The notes: generated from the letters alone by a model not told the origin. Counted from the first letter of the stretch, positions 53,127 through 61,577 are shown. The stretch is 64,000 nt of DNA from Bradyrhizobium sp. CER78 (GCF_029846235.1 NZ_JARVWP010000020.1:62001-126000), one strand, 5' to 3'. Numbers and translations are program-made.

Positions 53127-54353
53127 CTAGCCCGCCGGGCTGCTGTCCTCGAGGATCGGGCCGAACAGCTCCCAGCGCTCGCCGTTGAACTTCATCATCT
53201 GCAGCTGCTTGTTGACGCGATAGTCGTTCGGCGTGGTGTTGCCCTTGATGCCGGGCAGCGCCATGTCGAGGTCGACGTTCTTCAAATTGGTGGCCTGCTT
53301 CAGCACGTTCTCGCGGGTCAGCTCGTCGCCGCACTGCTTCAGCACATGCACCATCAGCTGGGCGGTGGAGTAGCCGTAGGTGTTGAAGTTCGAGTTCTTG
53401 TCGCCGTCCGGATAATACTTGGCCATGAAGTCGAAATAGCGCTTCATGCCCGGATCGTCCTTCCACTGCGGATCGGCGGGATCCTTGCCGTAGTTGGTCG
53501 AGATCAGGCCCTTGGAGGCTTCGAGGCCCGCCGGCTGCAACACCGCGCCGACCGAGGTGGCGTTGATGTCGACGATGTGGACCGGATGCCAGCCGAGCTC
53601 GGCGATCTTCTTGATCGCCTGCGCGGCCTGCTTCGGCGTCGAGGCCGAGAAGAACAGGTCGGCGCCGGCATCCTTGATCTTGATCACCTGGGAGTCGATG
53701 GTCGGGTCGGAGACCTCATAGGAAGCTTCGGCCACGATCATCTTGGCGGCCTTGTCGCCGAGGCCGGCCTTGATGCCGTTCAGGTAGTCCTTGCCGAGGT
53801 CGTCGTTCTGATAGAGCACGCCGATCTTGGCGTTCGGATGCTCCTTCAGGATGTACTGGCCGTAGATGCGGCCTTCGACGAAGTAGTTCGGGTTGAAGCC
53901 GAGCGTCCAGGGGAAGTTCTTCGGGTCGGTGAACTTCGAGGCGCCGGTGGCGGCGAACAGCTGCGGCACCTTCTTGGCGTTGAGATACTTCTGCACCGCG
54001 GCGTTCGACGGCGTGCCGACGATCTGGAAGGTCAAGAGCACCTCGTCGCTCTCGACGAGCTTGCGCACCTGCTCGACCGCCTTGGGCGGCGAATAGGCGT
54101 CGTCATACTGGATCAAATTGATCTTGCGGCCGTTGATGCCGCCCTGATCGTTGATCATCTTGAAATAAGCCGCCTGGGTCTTGCCGATCGAGGCGTAGGC
54201 GGAGGCCGGTCCGGAGAAGGGGACGGTCTGGCCGATCTTGATTTCGGTATCGCTCGCGCCGGGATCGTATTTCTTCTGCGCGGAGGCCGACGTTGCTGAC
54301 AGCGCGATCGCGAGCGCCGTTCCCGTGACCAGGTGGAAAATCCCGTTCCTCAT
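53127..54353 (-). CDS. Branched-chain amino acid-type ABC solute-binding protein (copy 1)
   Basis: Exported periplasmic binding protein of 408 residues (Peripla_BP_6, LivJ-like). The signal peptide is HLVTGTALAIALSATSASA; the mature protein starts QKKYDPGASDTEIKIG. GQTVPFSGPASAYASIGK is the typical ligand-pocket start. By eye it is about three quarters identical to the gene at 54727. No permease or ATPase gene is near, so the transporter partners must lie elsewhere or be shared. ATG 54353. Confidence 0.9.
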   Translation of the reverse strand: MRNGIFHLVTGTALAIALSATSASAQKKYDPGASDTEIKIGQTVPFSGPASAYASIGKTQAAYFKMINDQGGINGRKINLIQYDDAYSPPKAVEQVRKLVESDEVLLTFQIVGTPSNAAVQKYLNAKKVPQLFAATGASKFTDPKNFPWTLGFNPNYFVEGRIYGQYILKEHPNAKIGVLYQNDDLGKDYLNGIKAGLGDKAAKMIVAEASYEVSDPTIDSQVIKIKDAGADLFFSASTPKQAAQAIKKIAELGWHPVHIVDINATSVGAVLQPAGLEASKGLISTNYGKDPADPQWKDDPGMKRYFDFMAKYYPDGDKNSNFNTYGYSTAQLMVHVLKQCGDELTRENVLKQATNLKNVDLDMALPGIKGNTTPNDYRVNKQLQMMKFNGERWELFGPILEDSSPAG

Positions 54354-54726
54354 AATGCTGTTTCCCTCACGTGACTGATGTTGGCCGATGATCTTGTCCG
54401 CGGGGTCAAGGTCCGCGGTCGCCATCGCTGGGCCGGGATACTGGCGGAACGCTTGCTGCGACGCAAGACGAGCAATGGCGAAAAGGTGAGCGATTTCAGT
54501 CAACGAAAGTAGGGGGCGGCGCAAGAGGAAGGGCGCGGCGGGGAAGGGCCGTGCTTGTCGCGGCAGTGTTGAGTTCGTCGAACCTACCGCTGTAACCGCG
54601 TTATCCCGTCATCCTGAGGAGCGCGTAGCGCGTCTCGAAGGATGAACGGCCCCAGTTGGGCCGTCCTGCTTCGAGACGGCCGCTGCACGGCCTCCTCAGC
54701 ATGACGGGTCTCAAACGGCGAAGCCG
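54354..54726. other. 373-base gap between the two binding-protein genes
   Basis: Holds the likely promoter of copy 1 and the repeat at 54606-54707. I see no gene in it. Confidence 0.5.
54606..54707. repeat. CCGTCATCCTGAGGAG repeat, copy 3
   Basis: Starts CCGTCATCCTGAGGAGCGCG and ends GCCTCCTCAGCATGACGGG. It lies between the two paralogous binding protein genes, just after the stop of copy 2. Confidence 0.75.
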
Positions 54727-55947
54727 TTAGCCCGCCGGGCCGGTGTCCTCGATGATCGGGCCGAACAGCTCCCAGCGCTCGCCGTTGAACTTCATCATCT
54801 GCATCTGCTTGTTGATGCGATAGTCGTTCGGTCCTGTTGTGATCGACATGCCCGGCAGCGCGAGTGACGGCACGAACTTCTTCAGGCTGGTCACCTGCTT
54901 CATCAGGTTCTCGCGGGTGAGGTCGTCGCCGCACTGCTTCAGCACCTGGATCAAGAGCTCGGCCGTCGAATAGCCGTAGGTGTTGACGGTGTTGAGCTTG
55001 TCGCCTTCCGGATAATACTTGTCCATGAAGGCGAAATAGGCCTTCACGCCGGGATCGTCCTTCCACTGCGGATCGGCGGGGTCCTTGCCGTAATTGGTCG
55101 AGATGATGCCCTTGGAGATGTCGAGGCCGGCCGGCTTCAAGGTCGCCGACACCGGGCTTGCGTTGATGTCGAGGATGTGGACCGGGTGCCAGTCAAGATC
55201 CGCGACCTTGCGGATCGCCTGCGCCGCGAATTTCGGCGTCGACGCGTCGTACAGCAGATCGACGCCCGCGGCCTTCAGCTTGACGATCTGGGAATCGACG
55301 GTCGGGTCGGTCAGCTCGTAGGAGACCTCGGCGACGATCATGCTGGCGGCCTTGTCGCCGAGCCCGCTCTTCAGGCCGGTGATGTAGTCGCGGCCGAGAT
55401 CGTCGTTCTGGTAGAAGATGCCGATCTTGGCGTTCGGATGGTTGGCCAGGATGTATTTGGCGTAGATCCGCCCTTCGGACTGGTAGTTCGGGTTGAATGC
55501 GATCGTCCACGGCGCGTTCTGCGGATCGGAGAAGCGCGATGCGCCGGTCGAGGCGAGCAGCTGCGGCACCTTCCTGGCATTCAGATATTTCTGTACGGCG
55601 GCATTTGACGGCGTGCCGATGATCTGGAAGGTGAACAGCACCTCGTCGCCCTCGACGAGCTTGCGCACTTGCTCGACTGCCTTCGGCGGTGAATAGGCGT
55701 CGTCATACTGGATCAGGTTCAGCTTGCGGCCGTTGATGCCGCCCTGGTCGTTGATCATCTTGAGGTAGGCCGCCTGGGTCTTGCCGATGCCGGCATAGGC
55801 GGATGCGGGGCCCGAGAACGGCACGGTCTGGCCGATCTTGATCTCGGTGTCGGTCGCGCCGATATCGTATTTCTTCTGCGCGGCGGCCGATGTAACCGAC
55901 AACGCGATGGCAAGCGCTGTCGCCGCGAGCAATTGCACGCTCCTCAT
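54727..55947 (-). CDS. Branched-chain amino acid-type ABC solute-binding protein (copy 2)
   Basis: Periplasmic binding protein of 406 residues. The signal peptide is LLAATALAIALSVTSAAA and the mature start QKKYDIGATDTEIKIG. It shares long identical stretches with copy 1 such as NGERWELFGPI, STNYGKDPADPQWKDDPG and EQVRKLVE. The SD GGAGGT is ideal. The pair arose by tandem duplication. Both keep full length, so the duplicates probably bind different ligands. Confidence 0.9.
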   Translation of the reverse strand: MRSVQLLAATALAIALSVTSAAAQKKYDIGATDTEIKIGQTVPFSGPASAYAGIGKTQAAYLKMINDQGGINGRKLNLIQYDDAYSPPKAVEQVRKLVEGDEVLFTFQIIGTPSNAAVQKYLNARKVPQLLASTGASRFSDPQNAPWTIAFNPNYQSEGRIYAKYILANHPNAKIGIFYQNDDLGRDYITGLKSGLGDKAASMIVAEVSYELTDPTVDSQIVKLKAAGVDLLYDASTPKFAAQAIRKVADLDWHPVHILDINASPVSATLKPAGLDISKGIISTNYGKDPADPQWKDDPGVKAYFAFMDKYYPEGDKLNTVNTYGYSTAELLIQVLKQCGDDLTRENLMKQVTSLKKFVPSLALPGMSITTGPNDYRINKQMQMMKFNGERWELFGPIIEDTGPAG

Positions 55948-56079
55948 GTCCGTGACCTCCCATGTTGCCGATGATCTTGTCCGCAAGCGGTGGGCCAGCG
56001 GATGTCACCGTTGTCAGGGATGATGGAGGAACGCCCTGAGCATTGCAAGGCAGGGCGCCCTGCGCGCGATGTCGCGTTC

Positions 56080-56128
56080 GAGCATGATCCGGAAAAGTGT
56101 GAAGCGGCTTTCCGAGCGGATCATGCTC
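56080..56128. repeat. GAGCATGATC-family palindrome
   Basis: Starts GAGCATGATCCGGAAAAG and ends GCGGATCATGCTC. It lies between copy 2 and the DUF1304 gene. Closest to the copy at 19042. Confidence 0.7.
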
Positions 56129-56153
56129 AGAAAACCAAAAGCGCGTCCGTGCT

Positions 56154-56516
56154 TTAGGCAAGCCAGAGCACGACCAGCGCGAGCGCAGCCGGAGCCGCCT
56201 GCACATAAAGGATGCGGCGGCTGACGGTGGCGGCGCCATAGGCGCCCGCGACGATCACGCAGAGCAGGAAGAATGTCTTGATCTGGAACGCAAAGCTCGC
56301 ATTGCCGTGCGCGAGACCCCAGATCAGTCCGGCGGCGAGGAAGCCGTTATAGAGCCCCTGATTGGCGGCGAGCACCGCCGAGTCGGTTGCCTTCTCGAGC
56401 GAGTTGCGGAAGGTCTTCAGCCCGAGCGGTTTGGTCCAGAGAAACATCTCGAGCACGAGGAAATAGACGTGCAGCGCGGCCACCACTGCGACCAGGACAT
56501 TGGCAAGCAAAAGCAT
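56154..56516 (-). CDS. DUF1304 family membrane protein
   Basis: Inner membrane protein of 120 residues with four hydrophobic helices: LLLANVLVAVVAALHVYFLVLEMFLW, LVLGL-type middle helices and a C-terminal AAPAALALVVLWLA. Family motifs LEMFLWTKP and NQGLYNGFLAAGLIWG are clear. Function not known. The start ATG is 56516. A strong palindrome follows upstream of the gene. Confidence 0.85.
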   Translation of the reverse strand: MLLLANVLVAVVAALHVYFLVLEMFLWTKPLGLKTFRNSLEKATDSAVLAANQGLYNGFLAAGLIWGLAHGNASFAFQIKTFFLLCVIVAGAYGAATVSRRILYVQAAPAALALVVLWLA

Positions 56517-56531
56517 ATTGCGGTCCCCCCA

Positions 56532-56566
56532 GAGCTTCGGTTCTGATTGAATCAGAACCGAAGCTC
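56532..56566. repeat. Perfect 16-bp inverted repeat
   Basis: Arms GAGCTTCGGTTCTGAT (56532-56547) and their exact complement (56551-56566), loop TGA. It sits between the DUF1304 start and the ogt gene, directly beside the repeat at 56576. It may be part of one larger interspersed element. Confidence 0.75.
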
Positions 56567-56575
56567 AAGATCTTA

Positions 56576-56650
56576 TTTTGACGCGTTTTCTTCACGCGAA
56601 CCGGCGTCCATCCCGCATCACGTGCGGGACAGGCTTCGCTCGAAAACGCT
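56576..56650. repeat. Repeat flanking ogt (left)
   Basis: Contains GACGCGTTTTCTTCACGCGAACC, GGGACAGGCTTCGCTCG and ends AAAACGCT. An inverted copy is at 57417-57491, on the other side of ogt and the 38-residue gene. Confidence 0.75.
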
Positions 56651-56721
56651 CCTACCGGAATTCGGGTGGACGCTAGCACGCAGGGAGTGAATTGTATGCC
56701 GAGCGACCTGTTTCCAGAGCG

Positions 56722-57252
56722 ATGACAATGACCGACCGCAAGACCGCCCAGACCTTCAATCTCGACCGCCTCAAGACCCCGATCGGCACGGCGCTGCTGG
56801 TGACCGACGATGACGGCGTGCTGCGCGCGCTCGACTGGGACGACTATGAGGGACGGATGCTCGACCTGCTGCGGCTGCACTACGGCGCGGTGACGCTGCG
56901 GGGCGGCCGCGCCCCGGCCGCAATGCGCAAGGCGCTCGGCGACTATTTCAACGGCGATCTCGATCGGCTCGCGGATGTCGAATGGCGCGTCGCCGGTACC
57001 GCGTTCCAGCAGAAGGTCTGGCGCGCGCTGCCGAAGATTCCTCACGGCACCACCATGAGCTACGGCGCGCTGGCTGTGAGGCTGAAAGTGCCGAACGCGA
57101 TGCGCGCGGTCGGCCATGCCAACGGCTCCAATCCGATCAGCGTCGTCGTGCCCTGCCACCGCCTGATCGGCGCCAACGGCTCGCTGGTCAAATATGGCGG
57201 GGGTCTCGAGCGCAAACGCTGGCTGCTGCGCCATGAGGGCGTGGAGGTCTAG
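56722..57252 (+). CDS. ogt: Methylated-DNA-protein cysteine methyltransferase
   Basis: DNA repair protein of 176 residues that removes methyl groups from O6-methylguanine by transfer to its own cysteine. The active-site VVVPCHRLIGANGSLVKYGGG has the acceptor Cys at about 145, and TAFQQKVWRALPKIPHGTTMSYG precedes it. The symbol ogt is used loosely, as an Ada domain is absent. The start could also be 56728. The gene is flanked by inverted repeats. Confidence 0.9.
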   Translation: MTMTDRKTAQTFNLDRLKTPIGTALLVTDDDGVLRALDWDDYEGRMLDLLRLHYGAVTLRGGRAPAAMRKALGDYFNGDLDRLADVEWRVAGTAFQQKVWRALPKIPHGTTMSYGALAVRLKVPNAMRAVGHANGSNPISVVVPCHRLIGANGSLVKYGGGLERKRWLLRHEGVEV

Positions 57253-57278
57253 CGGGCGACTGTCTGCCCGTGAGGCGA

Positions 57279-57395
57279 TCAGTCGAGATCCTCGCTCGGC
57301 ATGTTTCGCAGATCGCGCACGATATAGAGGAATACGATGAGCGAGGGCACCCATGCGAGGATCGCTCCTACCAGGATCGCATCGACCGTCGTCAT
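57279..57395 (-). CDS. Small membrane protein of 38 residues
   Basis: An open frame of 38 codons, starting at ATG 57395 with AAGGGAG upstream. It encodes one hydrophobic helix (residues about 5-25, ILVGAILAWVPSLIVFLYIV) followed by a short charged tail, RDLRNMPSEDLD. It resembles the PMT/CydX-like tiny membrane proteins in size only. It lies between ogt (convergent) and one copy of the flanking repeat. No function can be assigned. Confidence 0.6.
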   Translation of the reverse strand: MTTVDAILVGAILAWVPSLIVFLYIVRDLRNMPSEDLD

Positions 57396-57416
57396 GGGAA
57401 CTCCCTTGAGCGTGAG

Positions 57417-57491
57417 AGCGTTTTCGAGCGAAGCCTGTCCCGCACGTGATGCGGGATGGACGCCGGTTCGCGCAAAGAAAACGCGTCAAAA
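57417..57491. repeat. Repeat flanking ogt (right, inverted)
   Basis: Inverted copy of 56576-56650: starts AGCGTTTTCGAGCGAAGCC and ends GCAAAGAAAACGCGTCAAAA. The two copies bracket ogt and the 38-residue gene. Confidence 0.75.
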
Positions 57492-57511
57492 CAAGAATCT
57501 GGTCCTCGCCG

Positions 57512-57703
57512 TCAGATCAATTTCTTCGATGGGCCGCAGGTTCTGGCGAAAGGATACAGCCACTTCCAATAGGCCCTGTTGCGCTCCAATTGCCGCTTGT
57601 AGATTTCGCGGCACTTCACCGAGCAAAACTGCTCGAAGTGCCAGCTATGCCGGATCAACCCGAACGGCCGCTTGCATCCCGGATTCCCGCAGCGGCCTGT
57701 CAT
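57512..57703 (-). CDS. Small zinc-knuckle protein
   Basis: Protein of 63 residues with two Cys pairs, RCGNPGCKRPF and FCSVKCREIY, the usual spacing for a small zinc ribbon. It is basic and aromatic (YWKWLYPFART). It starts by overlapping (ATGA) the stop of the next upstream gene, which also encodes a small Cys protein. Function unknown; DNA or RNA binding is possible. Confidence 0.65.
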   Translation of the reverse strand: MTGRCGNPGCKRPFGLIRHSWHFEQFCSVKCREIYKRQLERNRAYWKWLYPFARTCGPSKKLI

Positions 57704-57864
57704 GACGCGGCCTCGGCATTCGAACGCGTAAACCAGCGAATGAAATTCGCCTGGCCCTGGTAGAGGCAGAGGCGTCCGCAGTAGCGTTCACCCGCCGGAT
57801 TTCGCAAGCAGATGATCTTGGGCTCTTCGCTGTCGCACTGGGCACAGCGCGGTTCCGCACGCAT
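57700..57864 (-). CDS. Small zinc-ribbon protein, coupled to next
   Basis: Protein of 54 residues with RCAQCDSEE and YCGRLCLYQ as two CxxC pairs, likely binding one zinc. ATG 57864 is preferred because GGAGGGAGG lies just upstream; longer frames exist but lack such a site. It ends ATGA-coupled to the gene at 57703. Function unknown. Confidence 0.6.
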   Translation of the reverse strand: MRAEPRCAQCDSEEPKIICLRNPAGERYCGRLCLYQGQANFIRWFTRSNAEAAS

Positions 57865-58039
57865 GGCGACCTCCCTCCGAGGAATTGCCATTTGCCATTC
57901 AAAATGTCTGACGTGGTCCTTGCCGCCGGTGAAGAGCGGCGCCGCGAAATCTCGCGCCGCCGCCGTGCCCGCACAATCTGTCCAGATGTTTGGCGGCATC
58001 ATCTTTGCGTATACCGGTCCGGTCATGCCTGATTTGAGC

Positions 58040-58429
58040 TCAATCGCTCGTCACGGCGCCGCGCTGGCCGAGGGCGGTATCGAGGCATTTGATCAGGACG
58101 TCCCCGTCGAAGGGCTTGATCAGGAAGCAGACCGCTCCTGCCTTGAGGGCTCGGGCGCGATCGTTTTCGACGGAGAAGGCTGTGATGAAAATGAACGGAA
58201 AGTGCCGTCCGTTGGCAATCAGGTGACTCTGCAGGTCGAGCCCGCTCATCGCCGGCATCCTGACATCCGTGATCACACAGGATGTCTCATTCAGGCGGGG
58301 CGAGTGCAGGAATTCCTCGGCCGACGCGTAGGTCTCGACCGCATAGCCCAGCGACCTGACGAGATTGTGGGTCGCGGTGCGAACCGAGATGTCATCGTCG
58401 ATGATTGATATCACTGGCGGATTGGACAA
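58040..58429 (-). CDS. Single-domain response regulator (receiver only)
   Basis: Receiver-only protein of about 129 residues. IISIIDDDIS-type acidic pocket, phospho-acceptor Asp in CVITDVRMPAMSGLDL and the Lys in LIKPFDGD are present. A TTG start at 58429 is inferred from GGGGAAG six bases upstream; an in-frame GTG at 58486 is the alternative. No output domain is seen. It is third in the kinase-regulator-receiver string on the minus strand and probably competes or relays in the same system. Confidence 0.8.
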   Translation of the reverse strand: MSNPPVISIIDDDISVRTATHNLVRSLGYAVETYASAEEFLHSPRLNETSCVITDVRMPAMSGLDLQSHLIANGRHFPFIFITAFSVENDRARALKAGAVCFLIKPFDGDVLIKCLDTALGQRGAVTSD

Positions 58430-58514
58430 GGAGGTCTTCCCGGGGACGGTCGGATAGGGTTCGGTTTGTGCGATGATGCGGCGCACAGTGCGTCGCCGAT
58501 CGGCGCCGGAGAAT

Positions 58515-58527
58515 CATACTTAGGTTT
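58515..58527 (-). promoter_or_regulatory. Shared 13-bp motif, copy 1
   Basis: AAACCTAAGTATG on the minus strand, overlapping the FixJ-type gene's stop and pointing into the gap before the receiver gene. The same 13 bases, plus strand, are at 61156-61168. A regulator-binding role is inferred from position only. Confidence 0.4.
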
Positions 58528-59194
58528 GCGCCCCGCCGGATGCCCGTCCGATCCCGAGGATCCCGGCCATCCTGACCAGATCGGGCAGCGACTTCGCGGC
58601 CATTTTCCGCATGATCTGGCCGCGGTGGATCTTCACCGTGATCTCGGCCACGCCAATTTCCGCGGCGACCTGCTTGTTCATCAGTCCGGCCGTGACGAGA
58701 GTCATCACCTGACGCTCACGCGGCGTCAGGGTCGCGAAGGCGGCGCGGAGGTTCGCGAGAACCTTGGCCTCATCGCGCCGGTTCCTGTCGCGGTCGATCG
58801 CCGTCGTAACGGCATCCAGCATGTCCTGATCGCGGAACGGCTTGGTCAGGAAGTCGACCGCTCCAGCCTTCATGGCCCTGACCGTCATCGGGATATCGCC
58901 ATGGCCGGTCATGAAGATGATCGGAATATGAATGCCGGCCTTCGCCAGCTCCGCCTGAAAGTCGAGGCCACTCAGTCGGGGCAGCCTGATGTCCAGGATC
59001 AGGCAGCTCGGGACATCCGCCGGCTTGTGCTGCAGAAATTCATGGGCCGAGCCGAACGCCACGGTTCGCAGGCCGACCGACCGGAAAAGATTGCTCAACG
59101 CGTCCCGCACCGACGCGTCGTCGTCGATGACGAAGACGATCGGATCCTCGGCGTTGGCTTGAGTGGGAGGCGATGCCGCACGCCCGGTCACCAT
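58520..59194 (-). CDS. FixJ/NodW-type response regulator (LuxR output)
   Basis: Response regulator of 224 residues. The receiver has VFVIDDDASVRDAL and CLILDIRLPRLSGLD with the phospho-acceptor Asp near 68, then LTKPFRDQD. The LuxR-type helix-turn-helix is LTPRERQVMTLVTAGLMNKQVAAEIGVAEITVKIHRGQIMRKM. The ATG at 59194 overlaps the kinase stop. It is similar to NodW and FixJ. The regulon is unknown. Confidence 0.88.
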   Translation of the reverse strand: MVTGRAASPPTQANAEDPIVFVIDDDASVRDALSNLFRSVGLRTVAFGSAHEFLQHKPADVPSCLILDIRLPRLSGLDFQAELAKAGIHIPIIFMTGHGDIPMTVRAMKAGAVDFLTKPFRDQDMLDAVTTAIDRDRNRRDEAKVLANLRAAFATLTPRERQVMTLVTAGLMNKQVAAEIGVAEITVKIHRGQIMRKMAAKSLPDLVRMAGILGIGRASGGAQT

Positions 59195-60942
59195 GCATGC
59201 TCCTCTTGACGGAGTGGCAGGGTGAACTGGAACGTCGCGCCGGGGCCGATCTGTTCGACCAGGGACAGGCGGCCTTGGTGGGCTTCGACGATCGAGCGGC
59301 AGATCGACAAGCCCATTCCCATGCCGCTGGCCTTGGTGGTGTAGAAGGCGTCGAACAGCCGGTCGGCATTCCCGGTCGCAACCCCGACGCCGCAATCGGT
59401 GACCGTCACCAGGATCTGCCCGGCATCGTCGTCATGGCGGGTTCGGATCACGAGGTGCCGCGGCCGCTCCGTGACCGGTTGCATCGCCTCGATGCCGTTG
59501 AGGACCAGGTTGAGAATGACTTGCTGCAGCTGGACACGGTCGGCGACAACAGGCGGGAGCGCGGGAGTGAGGTCGAGCTGCAGGAATATCAGGTGGCGCT
59601 GCAGTTCATGTTGCACCAGGCCGATCACCTCGTTGATGACCTCGTTGATGTCGAGCGGCGCCTTCTGATCGGCGGTCTTGTTCACCAGCGCGCGGACACG
59701 CTGAATGACTTCGCCCGCCCGGTTGCCGTCGCTGATGATCGACCTCACCGCTCCGCGCGCCTCATTCAGATCGGGAGCCGCCCGGTCGAGCCAGCGCAGG
59801 CAGGCCGCCGCGTTGGTGACCACGGCGGCAAGCGGCTGGTTCACTTCATGGGCGATCGATGCGGCGAGCTCGCCGAGCGCCGTCACGCGCGTGACATGCG
59901 CAAGGTTGGTCTGCGCTTCATGCAATTTCGCCTCGGCCAGCTTGCGCGCGGTCACGTCGGTGACCGCTCCGACAAATTCGGTGTCGCCCGACATGCTCGT
60001 CACCGCATGCGCCCTGGCGTGGACATATTTGATCGCCCCACTGGGCATCAGCAATCGGTAGCCGTGCTCGAAATCCTTGCGATCGAGCGAGGCACGGTCG
60101 ATGGTCCGTTGCACGCGGTCGCGATCGTCGGGATGGACGCGCTGAAGGACCGTGCCATGCTTGATCGATGGAACTCGGTCGAACTCGAATATCCTGAAGG
60201 TTTCTTCCGACCAGATGATCTCGCCGCTGGCGACATGCCAGCCAAAGCTGCCGGTATGGCTCAATCGCTGGGCCTCGGTCAGGTACATTTCGCTCTGCTG
60301 CAGCGCATTCTCGGCGTGCTTGCGTTCGGTGATGTCCTCGCAGGCGATCAGGACGATCAGCCGATCGTCCAGCCGCCGCACCGCCTTGGCATTTTCGCGG
60401 ACCCAAAGCCTGGAACCGTCCTTGCGGACCTTGCGGATTTCCCAGCTGCGGGTTTGCCCGATGTTGTCGAGGCATGCGGCGACGCTGCGCTGGACCATTT
60501 GGTGTTCCTCGGCGGCAAACACCTGCAGCACGGATTGTCCGAGCAATTCGTCGACGGTGTAGCCGAGTTGCGCCGCGCCGAACGTGTTGACCGACAGCAC
60601 AAGGCCCGTCGCGTCGACCATGAAGTACATGACCGGGTTGTGCTCGAACACCTCTTTCCATTGCGCTTCGCTGTTGCGCAGCGCCTCGATCGCGCGCTCT
60701 TCGCCGCTGGTCCGGCCGCGCAACATCGCCTCCATCCGCCTGTGGGCGCGGCCGACCATGCGCATCATCAGCAATGCCGCGGTCAGCGATGCGACGAGCA
60801 GCGCGAGGGCAACCAGGTGGGCGGACGCTGCAGGCTGCGGACCAAGCACCAGCCCAATGCAGGTTGCGGCCAAGGCCAGCACCATGCCGCCGAGCAGCCA
60901 TTGTTCGGCTGACCAGGACCTCGTGGTCGGGTTGGGCATCAT
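59188..60942 (-). CDS. PAS sensor histidine kinase (NodV-like)
   Basis: Sensor kinase of 584 residues. Two N-terminal helices, two PAS domains (FEHNPVMYFMVDATGLVL and HTGSFGWHVASGEIIWS) and a HisKA domain with ELAASIAHEVNQPLAAVV follow. An ATPase domain has NLVLNGIEAM, VTDCGVGV and GMGMGLSICRSIVEAHQG. It resembles the NodV/FixL-like kinases but lacks visible haem-specific features. It is first in the operon; the regulator overlaps its stop. ATG 60942 is preferred to GTG 60957. Confidence 0.88.
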   Translation of the reverse strand: MMPNPTTRSWSAEQWLLGGMVLALAATCIGLVLGPQPAASAHLVALALLVASLTAALLMMRMVGRAHRRMEAMLRGRTSGEERAIEALRNSEAQWKEVFEHNPVMYFMVDATGLVLSVNTFGAAQLGYTVDELLGQSVLQVFAAEEHQMVQRSVAACLDNIGQTRSWEIRKVRKDGSRLWVRENAKAVRRLDDRLIVLIACEDITERKHAENALQQSEMYLTEAQRLSHTGSFGWHVASGEIIWSEETFRIFEFDRVPSIKHGTVLQRVHPDDRDRVQRTIDRASLDRKDFEHGYRLLMPSGAIKYVHARAHAVTSMSGDTEFVGAVTDVTARKLAEAKLHEAQTNLAHVTRVTALGELAASIAHEVNQPLAAVVTNAAACLRWLDRAAPDLNEARGAVRSIISDGNRAGEVIQRVRALVNKTADQKAPLDINEVINEVIGLVQHELQRHLIFLQLDLTPALPPVVADRVQLQQVILNLVLNGIEAMQPVTERPRHLVIRTRHDDDAGQILVTVTDCGVGVATGNADRLFDAFYTTKASGMGMGLSICRSIVEAHQGRLSLVEQIGPGATFQFTLPLRQEEHAW

Positions 60943-60957
60943 CGGCAGCACCAGCAC

Positions 60958-61310
60958 TTGGCCGTCATGGGGCCGCGCTGCGTCGCTAGGTGACCGCTAT
61001 CATCAGCGGCGACAACGTCGCCCTCCTAACGGGCTTGATATTAGCAGCTTTACCGGCGTCCGGACGAAATCATGCGGGGCCTTCGGCGATCCACGCGCGT
61101 GAGAGATCGCGCGGGAAGCGAAGCGCGCAGGCGCCCTCAGGCCCAGGTTGCGACTAAACCTAAGTATGGTCCTCCCCAGCCGAATGTAACGGCCGGATCA
61201 ACCTCCGTTCAATGGCCCGTTTCTTCCCGGTGACTACGCTTATTGGGTAACTCGATGACAGTAGAGGTTTCCGGGCTTCGGCAATCGCCAATCAGAGACG
61301 GGAGACTGAA
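60958..61310. other. 353-base divergent promoter region
   Basis: Between the kinase gene and the divergent 88-residue gene. It contains one copy of the shared 13-bp motif (61156-61168). No gene is supported. Confidence 0.5.
61156..61168 (+). promoter_or_regulatory. Shared 13-bp motif, copy 2
   Basis: AAACCTAAGTATG on the plus strand, 143 bases before the 88-residue gene and about 200 bases upstream of the kinase start. Identical to copy 1 at 58515-58527. Confidence 0.4.
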
Positions 61311-61577
61311 ATGCCCAACAGGCGCCTGCATTTGATCCTCTGCTCCGAAGATGCCGGGCACGAGGCAACGCGTCAGAGGCCCGAGCGCGGCTTCCAGCCG
61401 ACCGTTATCGATGGCGGCAAGCAAGCCGCGAGCGTGCCGGCCGATCAATCCTGGATCGATCTGCTCGACGTCTTCGATTTGGGCGTCGCGATCTGTCAGG
61501 CGAGCTACCTGGCCTTGCTGGGCGCGAGCCTCGCGGCGCTGCAGGCGCAAGCAGGCGTGCCGGATCAAGCATCGTAA
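61311..61577 (+). CDS. Small protein of unknown function
   Basis: Protein of 88 residues. GGGAG lies 6-7 bases before the ATG. It has a charged N-terminal half (LHLILCSEDAGHEATRQRPE) and an alpha-helical hydrophobic end (LLDVFDLGVAICQASYLALL). I do not recognise it. It is divergent from the NodV-like kinase. The following 361 bases carry no supported gene. Confidence 0.5.
   Translation: MPNRRLHLILCSEDAGHEATRQRPERGFQPTVIDGGKQAASVPADQSWIDLLDVFDLGVAICQASYLALLGASLAALQAQAGVPDQAS

Noticed and set aside
58520..60942. Naming the pair nodV and nodW
   Set aside because: They look NodVW/FixJ-like, but paralogues of this type are numerous in bradyrhizobia and the effector cannot be seen.
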